From NCBI GenBank assembly GCA_964537685.1, contig CAZICM010000006.1:124001-188000 (forward strand): a stretch of DNA of 64,000 nucleotides, given 5' to 3'. The notes below the pieces were generated by a model. It did not search any database. It saw only the letters and a program-made list of their open reading frames with translations, and was not told where the DNA came from. Position numbers and translations under genes: made by a program. Every line of letters begins with the position of its first letter. The first letter of the stretch is position 1. Below, piece after piece: positions 1 through 7,872 of the stretch. This stretch comes from CAZICM01 sp964537685. GTDB lineage: Bacteria > Myxococcota_A > Polyangia > Polyangiales > Polyangiaceae.

Positions 1-1
1 G

Positions 2-610
2 TTCGATGGCCTCGATCGCATGCGGGACATGTCTGTCTTTCGTGATATCGTCAGCGAGGATATCCGGGCTTTGCGCGGTATTGGCATAGGTGCTGTGCTT
101 GTAGGCCCTATCGATACAATCTATGCAAAGGAAAAACCAATCCGCGATATGTTCGATGCCCATTGGCATCTATCGCCTGTGGATATCTCTCGATCCGAAG
201 GCATGGACTTCCTCGTCAATATCCTTCGGAGGCGCGCGCCGAAATCCATTCTCCCCGATGAAGCCTGCCAAAAGATCGCCCATTATTCGGGTGGGGTGCT
301 GAGGGATATGGTTCAATTGGCACGGCGTGCCGGATACGAAGCTTATGCCGCGGGCGCCGAGCAAATTAGCGCCGAACATGTGGAGCTGGCGGCGGATGTT
401 CAGGGCCGGATGATGCTTCAGGCCGTTGGTCAAGATGGGATTCGCGTCCTAGAGCGCGTTCGCCGGCATGGCAAATTCGTGCCTACTTCAGATCGCGAGC
501 TTGCCCTGTTGGCATCGAGAAATGTGTTGGAGTATCAAGATGGGGCAAAAATTCGCTATGCCGTTCATCCAACCATTGAGGCCCTTTTGGAGAGCATTGC
601 CACGCCATGA
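2..610 (+). CDS. P-loop NTPase, C-terminal part (5' end outside window)
   Basis: The reading frame is open from base 2, so the gene begins upstream of the window. The first residues read FDGLDRM, which looks like the Walker B region of a STAND/AAA-type NTPase. It is followed by a hydrophobic strand and polar tip (GIGAVLVGPI) that resembles sensor 1. The segment SGGVLRDMVQLARRAGYEAY looks like the helical lid of AAA/ORC-like ATPases. The last 70 residues may be a winged-helix domain (VPTSDRELALLASRNVLEY). The stop codon overlaps the next start by 4 bp (ATGA), so the two are probably translationally coupled. It likely supplies the ATP-driven switch of the three-gene cassette. The Walker A motif is not in view, and the exact family is not recognised. 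Confidence 0.7.
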   Translation, partial: FDGLDRMRDMSVFRDIVSEDIRALRGIGIGAVLVGPIDTIYAKEKPIRDMFDAHWHLSPVDISRSEGMDFLVNILRRRAPKSILPDEACQKIAHYSGGVLRDMVQLARRAGYEAYAAGAEQISAEHVELAADVQGRMMLQAVGQDGIRVLERVRRHGKFVPTSDRELALLASRNVLEYQDGAKIRYAVHPTIEALLESIATP

Positions 611-1221
611 AACAACGAGGCCATCCCCAAGCTATGGGCTTATCGGAATTTGCATTTGCGCTGAGTGCTCGGCCTGGTGAGGGAGATTGGTCTGTTCTTG
701 CGGTCGAAGAAAGCATCTCGCCGGCCCTTGTGGCAGTGCACTTGGTGGAGCAATTGCGCATCTATGATGAACGGGAAATCGTTTTGGTCGATGGGAAGGA
801 CGATGCCGAATACATTCTAAAGGCCATTCGGAGAATCCCCAAAGGCGTCATCATCCTACGGGAGCTGGAAAATCCTCTCTCCAAACAGACGCTTGAACGG
901 CTTGATTTTGCGCGAAGCCAGCTCATTCGTAAAGATGCGACGGTGTTGGTGCTGCGATTATCCACCCTTCAAACCTTGGTCGCGGTGGCGCCCAATTGGG
1001 CGAGTCTTTTGGCAAGCTTTGTTTGCGAGCTTGCCCCTGATGCGGAACAGCTTAGCCCGGATGAGAAAGAAGCTCGCCTCTGCTATTTGCGAAAACGCTT
1101 TTCGCTGTCCGATGAAGATATGATTGAGCAGGCGAAGCGGGGAGAGCTTCCTTCCGACCCAGAATTCGCGGAATGGCTTGTACTCCTGGGGCATGGAGGT
1201 CTGATTGGCAGCGCGGGATAA
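607..1221 (+). CDS. Unknown protein of NTPase cassette
   Basis: A 204-residue cytoplasmic protein with no signal peptide or membrane segment. It alternates short hydrophobic strands (REIVLVDG, KGVIILREL, ATVLVLRL) with helices, which suggests a Rossmann-like alpha/beta core. There is no Walker A motif, so any resemblance to a P-loop domain would be to a degenerate one. The C-terminal third is helical and charged (SLSDEDMIEQAKRGELPSD) and ends near AEWLVLLGHGGLIG. It starts inside the stop of the NTPase gene and its end overlaps the following gene by 17 bp. This tight coupling suggests a fixed-stoichiometry complex. The function is not recognised. Confidence 0.7.
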   Translation: MKQRGHPQAMGLSEFAFALSARPGEGDWSVLAVEESISPALVAVHLVEQLRIYDEREIVLVDGKDDAEYILKAIRRIPKGVIILRELENPLSKQTLERLDFARSQLIRKDATVLVLRLSTLQTLVAVAPNWASLLASFVCELAPDAEQLSPDEKEARLCYLRKRFSLSDEDMIEQAKRGELPSDPEFAEWLVLLGHGGLIGSAG

Positions 1222-1801
1222 ATGGGCCGAGCTTGCACGCGGCATTCAAGCAAGGACATGGGCCGCGCGGCCCACGATTCCAGGCAAAGCCTCGGAGTTG
1301 TATACACAGGTTAAGAAGTATTTAATCGCCGCGTGCGACGGCGGGCGGTTGAAGGATGGGCCTCATGCAATCCACCGCAAGGTAAAACTGACACCCCACT
1401 CGAAGACGCCGGACCATTTTGTGATGACGGGGGGACTGATCGATGGGACAAGATTTGGCGAAAAAGATCGGTTTGAGAGGCCCGATGGAGCGGCATTTGA
1501 TTTCTCGATAACGGTTCGGCAGGAGCAGGGAGCCATCGAGCTTCTGGCCTATGATTTTGAGATTAGGCTGCCCAAAGGTTTGGGGCCGCCTTTTCTGCGT
1601 TTTGACCTAAACCTTCCCCAACATGCCAATGAAAACATTGGCTTACGCTCGCACGTTCATCCCGGTGTCGATGAAGATCAGCTTATGCTGCCGGCGCCTG
1701 TGATGTCGCCTATTGAACTGTTGGCGCTGTTTGTAGAGCATTTAGAGCATCCCAAGCGTGTGCGGGCCGATCGCGCCGCTATGTGGGATTTCATCGTTTA
1801 G
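1205..1801 (+). CDS. Unknown protein, possibly TumE/DUF6516-like
   Basis: A 198-residue protein read from a TTG start that overlaps the previous gene by 17 bp. No better start lies close by. The central part alternates strands (FDFSITVRQ, IELLAYDFEIRLP, FLRFDLNLPQHANE) followed by LRSHVHPG and a helix near ELLALFVEHL. An FRFD strand, a histidine-rich turn and a terminal helix recall the TumE/DUF6516 toxin-like fold. That is an impression from motif spacing, not an alignment. As the last gene of the cassette it could be the effector or a nucleic-acid-binding subunit. The three genes probably act together in a regulated, NTP-dependent response. Confidence 0.6.
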   Translation: MAARDKWAELARGIQARTWAARPTIPGKASELYTQVKKYLIAACDGGRLKDGPHAIHRKVKLTPHSKTPDHFVMTGGLIDGTRFGEKDRFERPDGAAFDFSITVRQEQGAIELLAYDFEIRLPKGLGPPFLRFDLNLPQHANENIGLRSHVHPGVDEDQLMLPAPVMSPIELLALFVEHLEHPKRVRADRAAMWDFIV

Positions 1802-1852
1802 GATTTGGACACCGGGGATCAGAAGGATCGGTGAAGCGAGTGACCGTCCCGC

Positions 1853-3544
1853 TCATTCCGTGCAGCTCATTCCCCGTCCTCCCATGCTCAAACGAAAACG
1901 CGGGGAGGGGCATGATATCGAACACCAAGGCAAAGAACAGCCCGCGACGCCAAATGGAATGACAAACGAGCAGCCCGCCGCCGCGCAGACATAGCGAATG
2001 CCCGTTGCCCTATCGACTCCATTGGTTTTTGGCGCGGCCACCACACACTCACCGAATAGATTGATATAACCCGCTGGGCAATCCATGGGATTTGCACAGG
2101 CCGCATTGTGCCTCGCGCTGCCATCGGGACAGGGCGGCGTGCATTGACCGGTGATGCTATCGGGAAGATGACCATCGCTGCATTGGCTTGGCAGCTCTTG
2201 CCTCGGGGGAACCTTGCTCAATTGGGGATTCCAGGGCTCCGCTTCGATCAAATACCCATCCTGCACGTTGGCCATCAGTGTCTTTTCATGGATCCAAGCA
2301 TAGCCTCGGTCGCCCCATTCCTCGCCCCAACTGTTGTGAAGAAGAAAGTAGGTGCCTGCAGGGGTGACCTGATAGCCGGAGACAACCATTGCATGAGCGG
2401 ATCGAGTTTCAGAACGCTCGAAATCGCGTATCACAAAACGAAGTCCGTCGGACTCAGAGAGAAGCTTATCGTAATCAAGTGCATCCGTGGTGATCAGCAT
2501 GGCCATCCAAATATCTTGACCTTGGGCCAGGGCACGCATCCAGGCGTTTTTATCATTCTCGAGGCGTGTGGCTTGGGTCAAGCGGGCGATAGAAAATGCG
2601 TCGGCATAGGCGAGCTGTTCGGAATCGACCTCGCGCCCACATTCGCTTGCGGGATCTGGGCAAGTACAAGTCCCAGATAAGCCACAATTCTGCCCGCATC
2701 GCTCTTTCGAAACCCATCCGCACGCGGTATCCTGATTGCTCGGTGTGTAGGGCCAGGCTTGTTCGGCGCTCAAGGGGCGATCGCGGTTTCTCTCGTGAGC
2801 CGCCTGCATCTGCGGAAAGTGATATCGGGACCAAAGATGCGTCGCGGAAACAGCCCATGCTCCTCCATTTCGGCGCGCAAGAGCATGGTCGACGGCGGCG
2901 GCCAGAGAAAAAGCCGTGCACGCCCCCACGCGCCCTTGATTCCTAACCGGTCCTTCTGTTCCATCCGCCCTGTGATCGACCGTTGTTGGAAGCTCGGCGG
3001 CGCCTGCATGCGCGGGGCTTAATCGAAAACCTGCATCGGGTAGAATAGCGCGCGCGGCCGAGAGAATCTCCGCATATCCTGGCACCGGACAATCCATCGG
3101 AATTTGTTGGGCGCCCACCTGCACATAGCCACAACCGGGACGGGGCGGCGTTGGTTGTATTCGGGGCGGAGCTTTGGGAACTGCAAAGGGAATTGAAATC
3201 GGAAGGGGGAGAGCGCCCAGCATGGACCAGGGGAGAGAGAGTGCTGGAAGGGATGAGGCACCGATGGGATTCCCAACCAGACCATGCGCCTGATTTCCAC
3301 CAAAGGCCGCTGACAAAAGGGTCGGCCCTCTGGGAGGGGGCTTGGAGAGAGGAGGAGGTGGTAGAGGCATCAAGAATCCCGCACCTGCCCGCTGATCCAC
3401 ATACATCGGCGGTGGAGGCGGTTGTGGGGACCGCGTCGCCCGCTTTTGAGAAAAGAGTCCGCAAGAGGTGAGCAGAAGAGCGAACCCTACCAACAATACA
3501 TCACGGCGAATGCCCTGTGTTTGAGAGCACCGAACCCTACGCAT
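1853..3544 (-). CDS. Papain-like (C1-type) cysteine protease lipoprotein
   Basis: A 563-residue exported protein. The N-terminus has a signal peptide and a lipobox ending at Cys28 (LLLTSC), followed by a proline-rich linker to about residue 185. The protease domain shows the papain signature: oxyanion Gln203 (RNQGRVGAC), nucleophile Cys209, His384 (SAHAMVVSGY) and Asn404 (HNSWGEEWGDRGYAWI). After residue 440 there is a cysteine-rich tail (CSDGHLPDSITGQC and similar) that may be a small disulfide-bonded module. All catalytic residues are present, so the enzyme is probably active at the cell surface or in the periplasm. It stands alone, convergent with the cassette at its left. Its substrate is unknown; cell-envelope turnover or predation are possibilities. 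Confidence 0.85.
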   Translation of the reverse strand: MRRVRCSQTQGIRRDVLLVGFALLLTSCGLFSQKRATRSPQPPPPPMYVDQRAGAGFLMPLPPPPLSKPPPRGPTLLSAAFGGNQAHGLVGNPIGASSLPALSLPWSMLGALPLPISIPFAVPKAPPRIQPTPPRPGCGYVQVGAQQIPMDCPVPGYAEILSAARAILPDAGFRLSPAHAGAAELPTTVDHRADGTEGPVRNQGRVGACTAFSLAAAVDHALARRNGGAWAVSATHLWSRYHFPQMQAAHERNRDRPLSAEQAWPYTPSNQDTACGWVSKERCGQNCGLSGTCTCPDPASECGREVDSEQLAYADAFSIARLTQATRLENDKNAWMRALAQGQDIWMAMLITTDALDYDKLLSESDGLRFVIRDFERSETRSAHAMVVSGYQVTPAGTYFLLHNSWGEEWGDRGYAWIHEKTLMANVQDGYLIEAEPWNPQLSKVPPRQELPSQCSDGHLPDSITGQCTPPCPDGSARHNAACANPMDCPAGYINLFGECVVAAPKTNGVDRATGIRYVCAAAGCSFVIPFGVAGCSLPWCSISCPSPRFRLSMGGRGMSCTE

Positions 3545-3661
3545 AAGTGCGCATTACATCGGCGAAACGAAGAGATCAAGCTTAAAATGTGAAATTCATC
3601 CGCTGGTGCGGCATGGGATGGGTGAGCCTGCTCGTCAATGATCGGGGGAGCGACGGTCCCC

Positions 3662-4369
3662 TCACTCCCTCAAACGCCGCATATGCGTTCGCCGGTACTC
3701 CTCGGCCTCGACATCGTACGCGTTTTGGTATTCCTGAAGGTACAGCTCAAATTGTTCCTTGGCCTCGGGAAACTTCTTGAGGGCATACAGACATGAAAGC
3801 TTGGCGAATTCGCAATCATCGGATTCCCATAGATGCACAGCCAGCGGGATGGCCTGGGGATGCGCAAAATGCTCGAAGACATGAAGAACCATGCGGCGCG
3901 TATACGACGCTTGTTTATGGAAGAAGCGCTGAAGAAGACCTACGGCTTGCTCATCCAGCGATTCGCATTTCTGGAAACATGTGACCAGTTGATAGTCACA
4001 GTCGTCGTCCTTGCGCTGGAGGGCCTGTTCGCACAAAAACAAAAAATCTGGGTGGCGTAGCTTGCCGCAGTGGGAGAGCGGCGAGCCTTTCTTGAGGGTG
4101 AGCCAGGCGATGATTCGCCCGCATTCGTTGCTTCGAGAAATGAAGAAGAGCATTGAATCGATGGCTGCTGGGCTGAGGTGTTGAAGGCGTTCTTGATCGA
4201 ACACCGAGCCGGCCAGTGTTTCGATGGCGGTCCATTGGGCATAACTGGCATCGAGTTCGCCGCTATAGCGTTCGCTCTCTCTTCCCGCATAGGTTTCGGC
4301 GAGCCATGCATCTAAATCCGCGCGTTTGCGGGCGATATCTTCTTCGATCGCTTGAAGGGATGGTGACAT
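3662..4369 (-). CDS. Helical repeat protein (HEAT/TPR-like), unknown
   Basis: About 235 residues from the ATG at 4369. An upstream in-frame ATG at 4429 would add 20 residues, but the extra segment overlaps the region just upstream of the divergent esterase gene and looks non-coding. The protein is almost entirely helical: paired amphipathic helices such as HPDFLFLCEQALQRKDDDCD and HPQAIPLAVHLWESDDCEF suggest HEAT-like repeats. No signal peptide, catalytic motif or membrane segment is visible. It is transcribed away from the CE2 esterase gene. The function is not recognised. Confidence 0.65.
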   Translation of the reverse strand: MSPSLQAIEEDIARKRADLDAWLAETYAGRESERYSGELDASYAQWTAIETLAGSVFDQERLQHLSPAAIDSMLFFISRSNECGRIIAWLTLKKGSPLSHCGKLRHPDFLFLCEQALQRKDDDCDYQLVTCFQKCESLDEQAVGLLQRFFHKQASYTRRMVLHVFEHFAHPQAIPLAVHLWESDDCEFAKLSCLYALKKFPEAKEQFELYLQEYQNAYDVEAEEYRRTHMRRLRE

Positions 4370-4430
4370 TGGTTTCGGGGTTGTATCGGTGGATTGGGCA
4401 AAAGTCAAACCGTATTCACCACAAAACACC

Positions 4431-4459
4431 TTGCCAACCCCGCCCGCATGTGTGATATT
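4431..4459 (+). promoter_or_regulatory. Sigma-70-like promoter, leaderless start predicted
   Basis: TTGCCA at 4431-4436 and GATATT at 4454-4459 are separated by 17 bp. The normal start point, about 7 bp after the -10 box, falls on the A of the esterase ATG at 4466. No Shine-Dalgarno sequence precedes that ATG, which supports a leaderless transcript. Confidence 0.45.
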
Positions 4460-4465
4460 CAGCCC

Positions 4466-5626
4466 ATGCGAACCCTACTTCTAAGCCTATGTTTGCTCGG
4501 TTCTTTGGCCATTGGATGCAGTTCTGACCCGCAAGACACCGGCTCTTCCGGCACAGGGGGAAAGGGGGGCAGCGGCGGCGAAAGCTCGGGCGGCAGCGGC
4601 GGCGGTTCCGCTGGTGCAGGTGGTGGCGAGGGTGGCTCAATCCCGGCTGTTCCAGAAGTCGCCTTCGTCGGACGTATCGATAAAAGCGAGCCAGGCACCG
4701 TTAAATTCGCTTGGTCAGGCTCCGAAATCCGTTTCAGATTCTCAGGTACAGATGCCTCGGTCCGCCTCGATGATAATGGCCAGTTCTTTACGGTTGTCGT
4801 CGATGGCCAGGTCCAAGCGACCCCGCTCAATACCGCCCCGGGGGAAACTTTATATCCCGTTGCCAGCGGCCTGCCCTCGGGCGATCATGAAGTGAGACTC
4901 TTTCGCCGCACCGAGGCGATGTTCGGGCCTACCCGCTTTCTGGGCGTCGATTTAGGTAGCGGGACTTTGTTGCCCCCGCCCATCCCCGCGCCGCGAAAGA
5001 TTGAAATTATCGGCGATTCCATTACATGCGGCTATGGAAATGAAGGGCCCGATCAATTCTGTAACTTCTCGGCCGATACCGAGAATCATTATTTAACCTA
5101 TGGCTCTATCGCCGCCCGCAATGTCAATGCGGATTTAATTACTGTGGCATGGTCGGGTAAGGGTGTGATCTATAATTATGGCGATAATAAAGACCAGCCG
5201 CTTCCAAGCCTGTACGATAGAATCGTCCCCACAGAGGCCGCAAGTGATTGGGATTTCTCTTGGCAGCCCGATGTGGTCGTTATCAATTTGGGGACCAACG
5301 ATTTTTCAACCGATGGGGACCCAAGCGAAGCCGAATTCGTGGGGGCCTATACCACCTTCCTAGAGCATCTTCGTGTAAAGTATCCGGGGGCATTTGTCCT
5401 CGCGATGGTGCCTACGCTGTTGGGTGGAAGCGATCTGACAACCGCCGAGAGTTATATTCAAAAGGCCGTGACCGCGCGTCAAGGGGCGGGGGATTCAAAA
5501 GTGACGGCATATTCAATGCCCGTGCAGATCGATGGCTGGGGTTGCGATTGGCATCCAAGCTTAAAGACGCATGCAACCATGGGCGAATCGCTGACGGCGA
5601 AGTTAAAGGAAGTGATGGGCTGGTAA
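4466..5626 (+). CDS. Carbohydrate esterase family 2-like SGNH esterase lipoprotein
   Basis: A 386-residue lipoprotein. The lipobox LAIGC places the modified Cys at 18, followed by a Gly/Ser linker to about residue 58. An N-terminal jelly-roll-like domain (about 64-165) contains the FAWSGSEIRFRFSG pattern of CE2 esterases. The SGNH domain follows, with block I GDSITCGYG (Ser185), block III NLGTNDFS (about 275) and block V CDWHPS (His363). CE2 enzymes remove acetyl groups from plant polysaccharides such as xylan or mannan with a Ser-His dyad, so the probable role is surface deacetylation of polysaccharide. The ATG at 4466 is chosen because it gives a proper signal peptide; an upstream in-frame start at 4394 does not. 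The promoter suggests leaderless translation. Confidence 0.88.
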   Translation: MRTLLLSLCLLGSLAIGCSSDPQDTGSSGTGGKGGSGGESSGGSGGGSAGAGGGEGGSIPAVPEVAFVGRIDKSEPGTVKFAWSGSEIRFRFSGTDASVRLDDNGQFFTVVVDGQVQATPLNTAPGETLYPVASGLPSGDHEVRLFRRTEAMFGPTRFLGVDLGSGTLLPPPIPAPRKIEIIGDSITCGYGNEGPDQFCNFSADTENHYLTYGSIAARNVNADLITVAWSGKGVIYNYGDNKDQPLPSLYDRIVPTEAASDWDFSWQPDVVVINLGTNDFSTDGDPSEAEFVGAYTTFLEHLRVKYPGAFVLAMVPTLLGGSDLTTAESYIQKAVTARQGAGDSKVTAYSMPVQIDGWGCDWHPSLKTHATMGESLTAKLKEVMGW

Positions 5627-5672
5627 GCAAGCTATCCAATTTGTTTTTCGTATCGAGGCATAAAATCGGCGC

Positions 5673-5702
5673 TTGACCTCGAAAAGCCGATTGATTTACA
5701 AA
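5673..5702 (+). promoter_or_regulatory. Sigma-70-like promoter, leaderless start predicted
   Basis: TTGACC at 5673-5678 and TACAAA at 5697-5702 are 18 bp apart. The expected transcription start coincides with the ATG at 5709, which has no ribosome-binding sequence in front of it. The arrangement repeats that of the esterase gene upstream. Confidence 0.45.
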
Positions 5703-5708
5703 TGCCTG

Positions 5709-6416
5709 ATGCGAAATCACAATGTTTCTACTTCAATCGGTACAGGTTTGATACTGGCTCTTTCCATGGCGCTTTTGGGCTGTGGAAACGATGCGGATAC
5801 GGCTTCAGATCCGGATCGGGCAAAGTGGCCCGATCCGGTGACGATTGCCGAGGCCCGGGCCTTGGCCGCGGGTAAAGATGCGACCGTCGAGGGTTTTGTG
5901 ACGGTGGTGCCCGGCACCTTTAACTCGGCAACGGGTGAACAGGGTTTTGCCATTCAGGATGCAACAGGGGGAATTTATGTGAGCATGACCGAGAAGATGG
6001 ACTTTGCCTTGGATACCAAGGTGATGGTGAGCGGGAAGCTGGGGCAGACGGCGCAGCAGACGGTTCTAAGCGCGGCAAAAGCGGATGTGAGCGTGGGAAT
6101 GGGGACGCAGGCGGTAGCGGCGAAGGCGGTGAAGACAGGGGAGGTGGGGGAGTCTGTGGAAGGACAATTGATTAAGATCAGTGGAAAGGTGTCGCAAGCG
6201 CCGATGGATGATGCGCCTTATGGCATTAAAGTGTATGTGAACGATGGGTCTGGGGAAGTGCAGGTATTTGTGCATTTAATGGCTGGAAAAGGCGTGATCG
6301 ATACATCGATGCTGATGCTGGATCAGACGGTGGAAGTGACGGGGCTCGGGGCGCAATATGAGACGACCTATGAAGTAGCGCCCAGGATCGCGGGGGATTT
6401 GGTGACGATGCCTTAA
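5709..6416 (+). CDS. OB-fold-like lipoprotein, unknown
   Basis: A 235-residue lipoprotein from the ATG at 5709, with signal peptide and lipobox ALLGC followed by a short acidic linker. An ATG at 5673 would add 12 residues ahead of the signal sequence and is less likely. The body is beta-rich and contains two similar halves. Each has a VEGFVTVVPGTF- or ISGKVSQAP-like strand, then a glycine turn and a partner strand (FAIQDATGGIYV, IKVYVNDGSGEVQVFV). This is the layout of tandem OB-fold domains often attached to exported nucleases and phosphatases. Its end overlaps the convergent STAS gene by 4 bp. Ligand and role are unknown. Confidence 0.72.
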   Translation: MRNHNVSTSIGTGLILALSMALLGCGNDADTASDPDRAKWPDPVTIAEARALAAGKDATVEGFVTVVPGTFNSATGEQGFAIQDATGGIYVSMTEKMDFALDTKVMVSGKLGQTAQQTVLSAAKADVSVGMGTQAVAAKAVKTGEVGESVEGQLIKISGKVSQAPMDDAPYGIKVYVNDGSGEVQVFVHLMAGKGVIDTSMLMLDQTVEVTGLGAQYETTYEVAPRIAGDLVTMP

Positions 6417-6973
6417 GATGACAAATGAAGTTCCCCGACCCAGGCCAGGGCCGCCCGCAGATCGCCAAAGGCCCGAAGTCCTCGATAATCAAAGCTTAAT
6501 TCGATAAGCCGCAGGGCAACCTCCGGCCGAATCCCCGTGAGCGCGGTCTTGGTCCCCAATAGTCTTGCCGCGGCCGCGCTATCCATCAAAATGGATGCCG
6601 CCCGGGCATCAATATCGGGCATTCCTGTTACATCCAAAATCGCCACCCGCGCCCTCCAGGCTTGAATGCCCGAGAGAAGCGTGTTCAGCATATGCCGCGC
6701 CCGTTTTTCATCCACCCGGCCTATGAGCGGCATTAAAACCACGCCTTCCGAAAGCAAAATTAGAGGTGCCGATAGTTCCGACAGGAGTTCTTCCTGCATG
6801 CGGATAATTTCGTCCTTTAGCTTGAGCCGTTCCGCGTCGGCGCGGGACTGTTCCTCGCCTAGTCTTTCCGCTTTCTGGGCCTGATGAAGCGCAATGCTCT
6901 CCTGGACTTCCAATAGGGCCCGAAGCGTCTTAACTTCTTCACGGAGCTCCAGCAATTGCGTTTCGTCGTTCAT
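6413..6973 (-). CDS. STAS-domain protein (RsbR/RsbS-like partner switch)
   Basis: A 186-residue cytoplasmic protein from the ATG at 6973. Longer readings run into the upstream gene and lack coding character. Residues 1-70 form a coiled coil (LLELREEVKTLRALLEVQES), then a STAS domain follows with PLIGRVDEKRARHMLNTLL and ILDVTGMPDIDARAASILMD. The Asp/Thr/Gly and Asp/Ala/Arg pattern matches RsbR-type antagonists, where a phosphorylatable Thr/Ser lies in this loop. It probably transmits a stress or sensory signal to an RsbT-like kinase. It lies 4 bp downstream of a likely sensor gene, so both are co-transcribed. Confidence 0.82.
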   Translation of the reverse strand: MNDETQLLELREEVKTLRALLEVQESIALHQAQKAERLGEEQSRADAERLKLKDEIIRMQEELLSELSAPLILLSEGVVLMPLIGRVDEKRARHMLNTLLSGIQAWRARVAILDVTGMPDIDARAASILMDSAAAARLLGTKTALTGIRPEVALRLIELSFDYRGLRAFGDLRAALAWVGELHLSS

Positions 6974-6977
6974 GGAT

Positions 6978-7724
6978 TTAGCTCCGAGGTGAGAGGTCCG
7001 ATGTAAATACGCTTTCTGAAAAGGGCAAGAGCGCGAGCTTGGTGGCAAGCGCGATGGTTTTAAACATCTCGGCGGTGTCTGGGGGAATATGCACTCGTGT
7101 AAATAGGATGAGCGCAAAAATGTCTCCGGTGTGGAGCATGCCTCCAAAGCCCAGGATCGACGCAATGCCATGGGGCTTCACAAAATCGTTTTGAGCGGGT
7201 ACGGCGGGGCTGCCCAGCGCCTGGGGAATATAGAATACATCAAACTGGTGGGTTTCTGATTCGTCGGTGAAGGTGATGGCTTGGGGCTGCAAGACAGTTT
7301 CGACATCGAGGCCGAAACCTTTGATTAATCCGGCGATCATGGGGGCGCGGGCGATCATGGTTCGACCGGTGAGAGGGATGACCTGATGGTGCAGGGACTT
7401 CCGCCGATCGTTCCAGTTGGGTTGGGCGCCGGCCGTGGCGAGCAAAGTGAGGCAGCGAAGCTGTGGAGAGGGAACCTGCGGGCCGAGGGATGCGGCGGCG
7501 AGGGATTGAAGTTCTGGAGGCAAACGGCTGAATGCGTGGGTTTTGTAGAAGCGCACGAGGGCGCACTGCTTTTCAAAGGTCTTTAGATTCAGGGTATTGT
7601 CATTGAGATAGCGGACGGCGCGCTGGGCGACTTCCTCCATCGACGCGGCATTTTGGCCGATTTTTCGGAGGTGCGCATTGCACCGAATCATATCACTGAG
7701 TGCGAAGTGCTCGATGTCGTACAT
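6978..7724 (-). CDS. Putative GAF-like sensor partner of the STAS protein
   Basis: A 248-residue soluble protein. The N-terminal half is helical (AQRAVRYLNDNTLNLKTFEKQC). The C-terminal half has the strands and loops of a small-molecule-binding domain (FDVFYIPQALGSPAVPAQND, GIASILGFGGMLHTGDIFAL), which I read as GAF-like. No catalytic motif is visible. It is the first gene of a two-gene operon with the STAS protein (4 bp gap), so it may detect the signal that the STAS protein relays. The family is not firmly identified. Confidence 0.65.
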   Translation of the reverse strand: MYDIEHFALSDMIRCNAHLRKIGQNAASMEEVAQRAVRYLNDNTLNLKTFEKQCALVRFYKTHAFSRLPPELQSLAAASLGPQVPSPQLRCLTLLATAGAQPNWNDRRKSLHHQVIPLTGRTMIARAPMIAGLIKGFGLDVETVLQPQAITFTDESETHQFDVFYIPQALGSPAVPAQNDFVKPHGIASILGFGGMLHTGDIFALILFTRVHIPPDTAEMFKTIALATKLALLPFSESVFTSDLSPRS

Positions 7725-7790
7725 GGCAAACCCCGCGCTGCGAAAGTGGTGAAGTGCGTTTTGGGATGTATCGTTTCGCGTCGAATAGAA

Positions 7791-7819
7791 TGAATATCAC
7801 GCAGGTTTTGCTCATTCAA
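7791..7819 (-). promoter_or_regulatory. Possible promoter for sensor/STAS operon
   Basis: On the minus strand TTGAAT (7814-7819) and TATTCA (7791-7796) are spaced by 17 bp, 67 bp upstream of the start at 7724. The -10 box is a weak match. Confidence 0.3.
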
Positions 7820-7872
7820 TCCTATACTTTTGTTTTTTTTGCATGCGGATATATATGGGCGCCGGAGGGATT

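Noticed and set aside
4431..4466. Upstream start at 4394 for the CE2 esterase
   Set aside because: It adds 24 residues before the signal peptide, spoils the lipoprotein signal and ignores the promoter.
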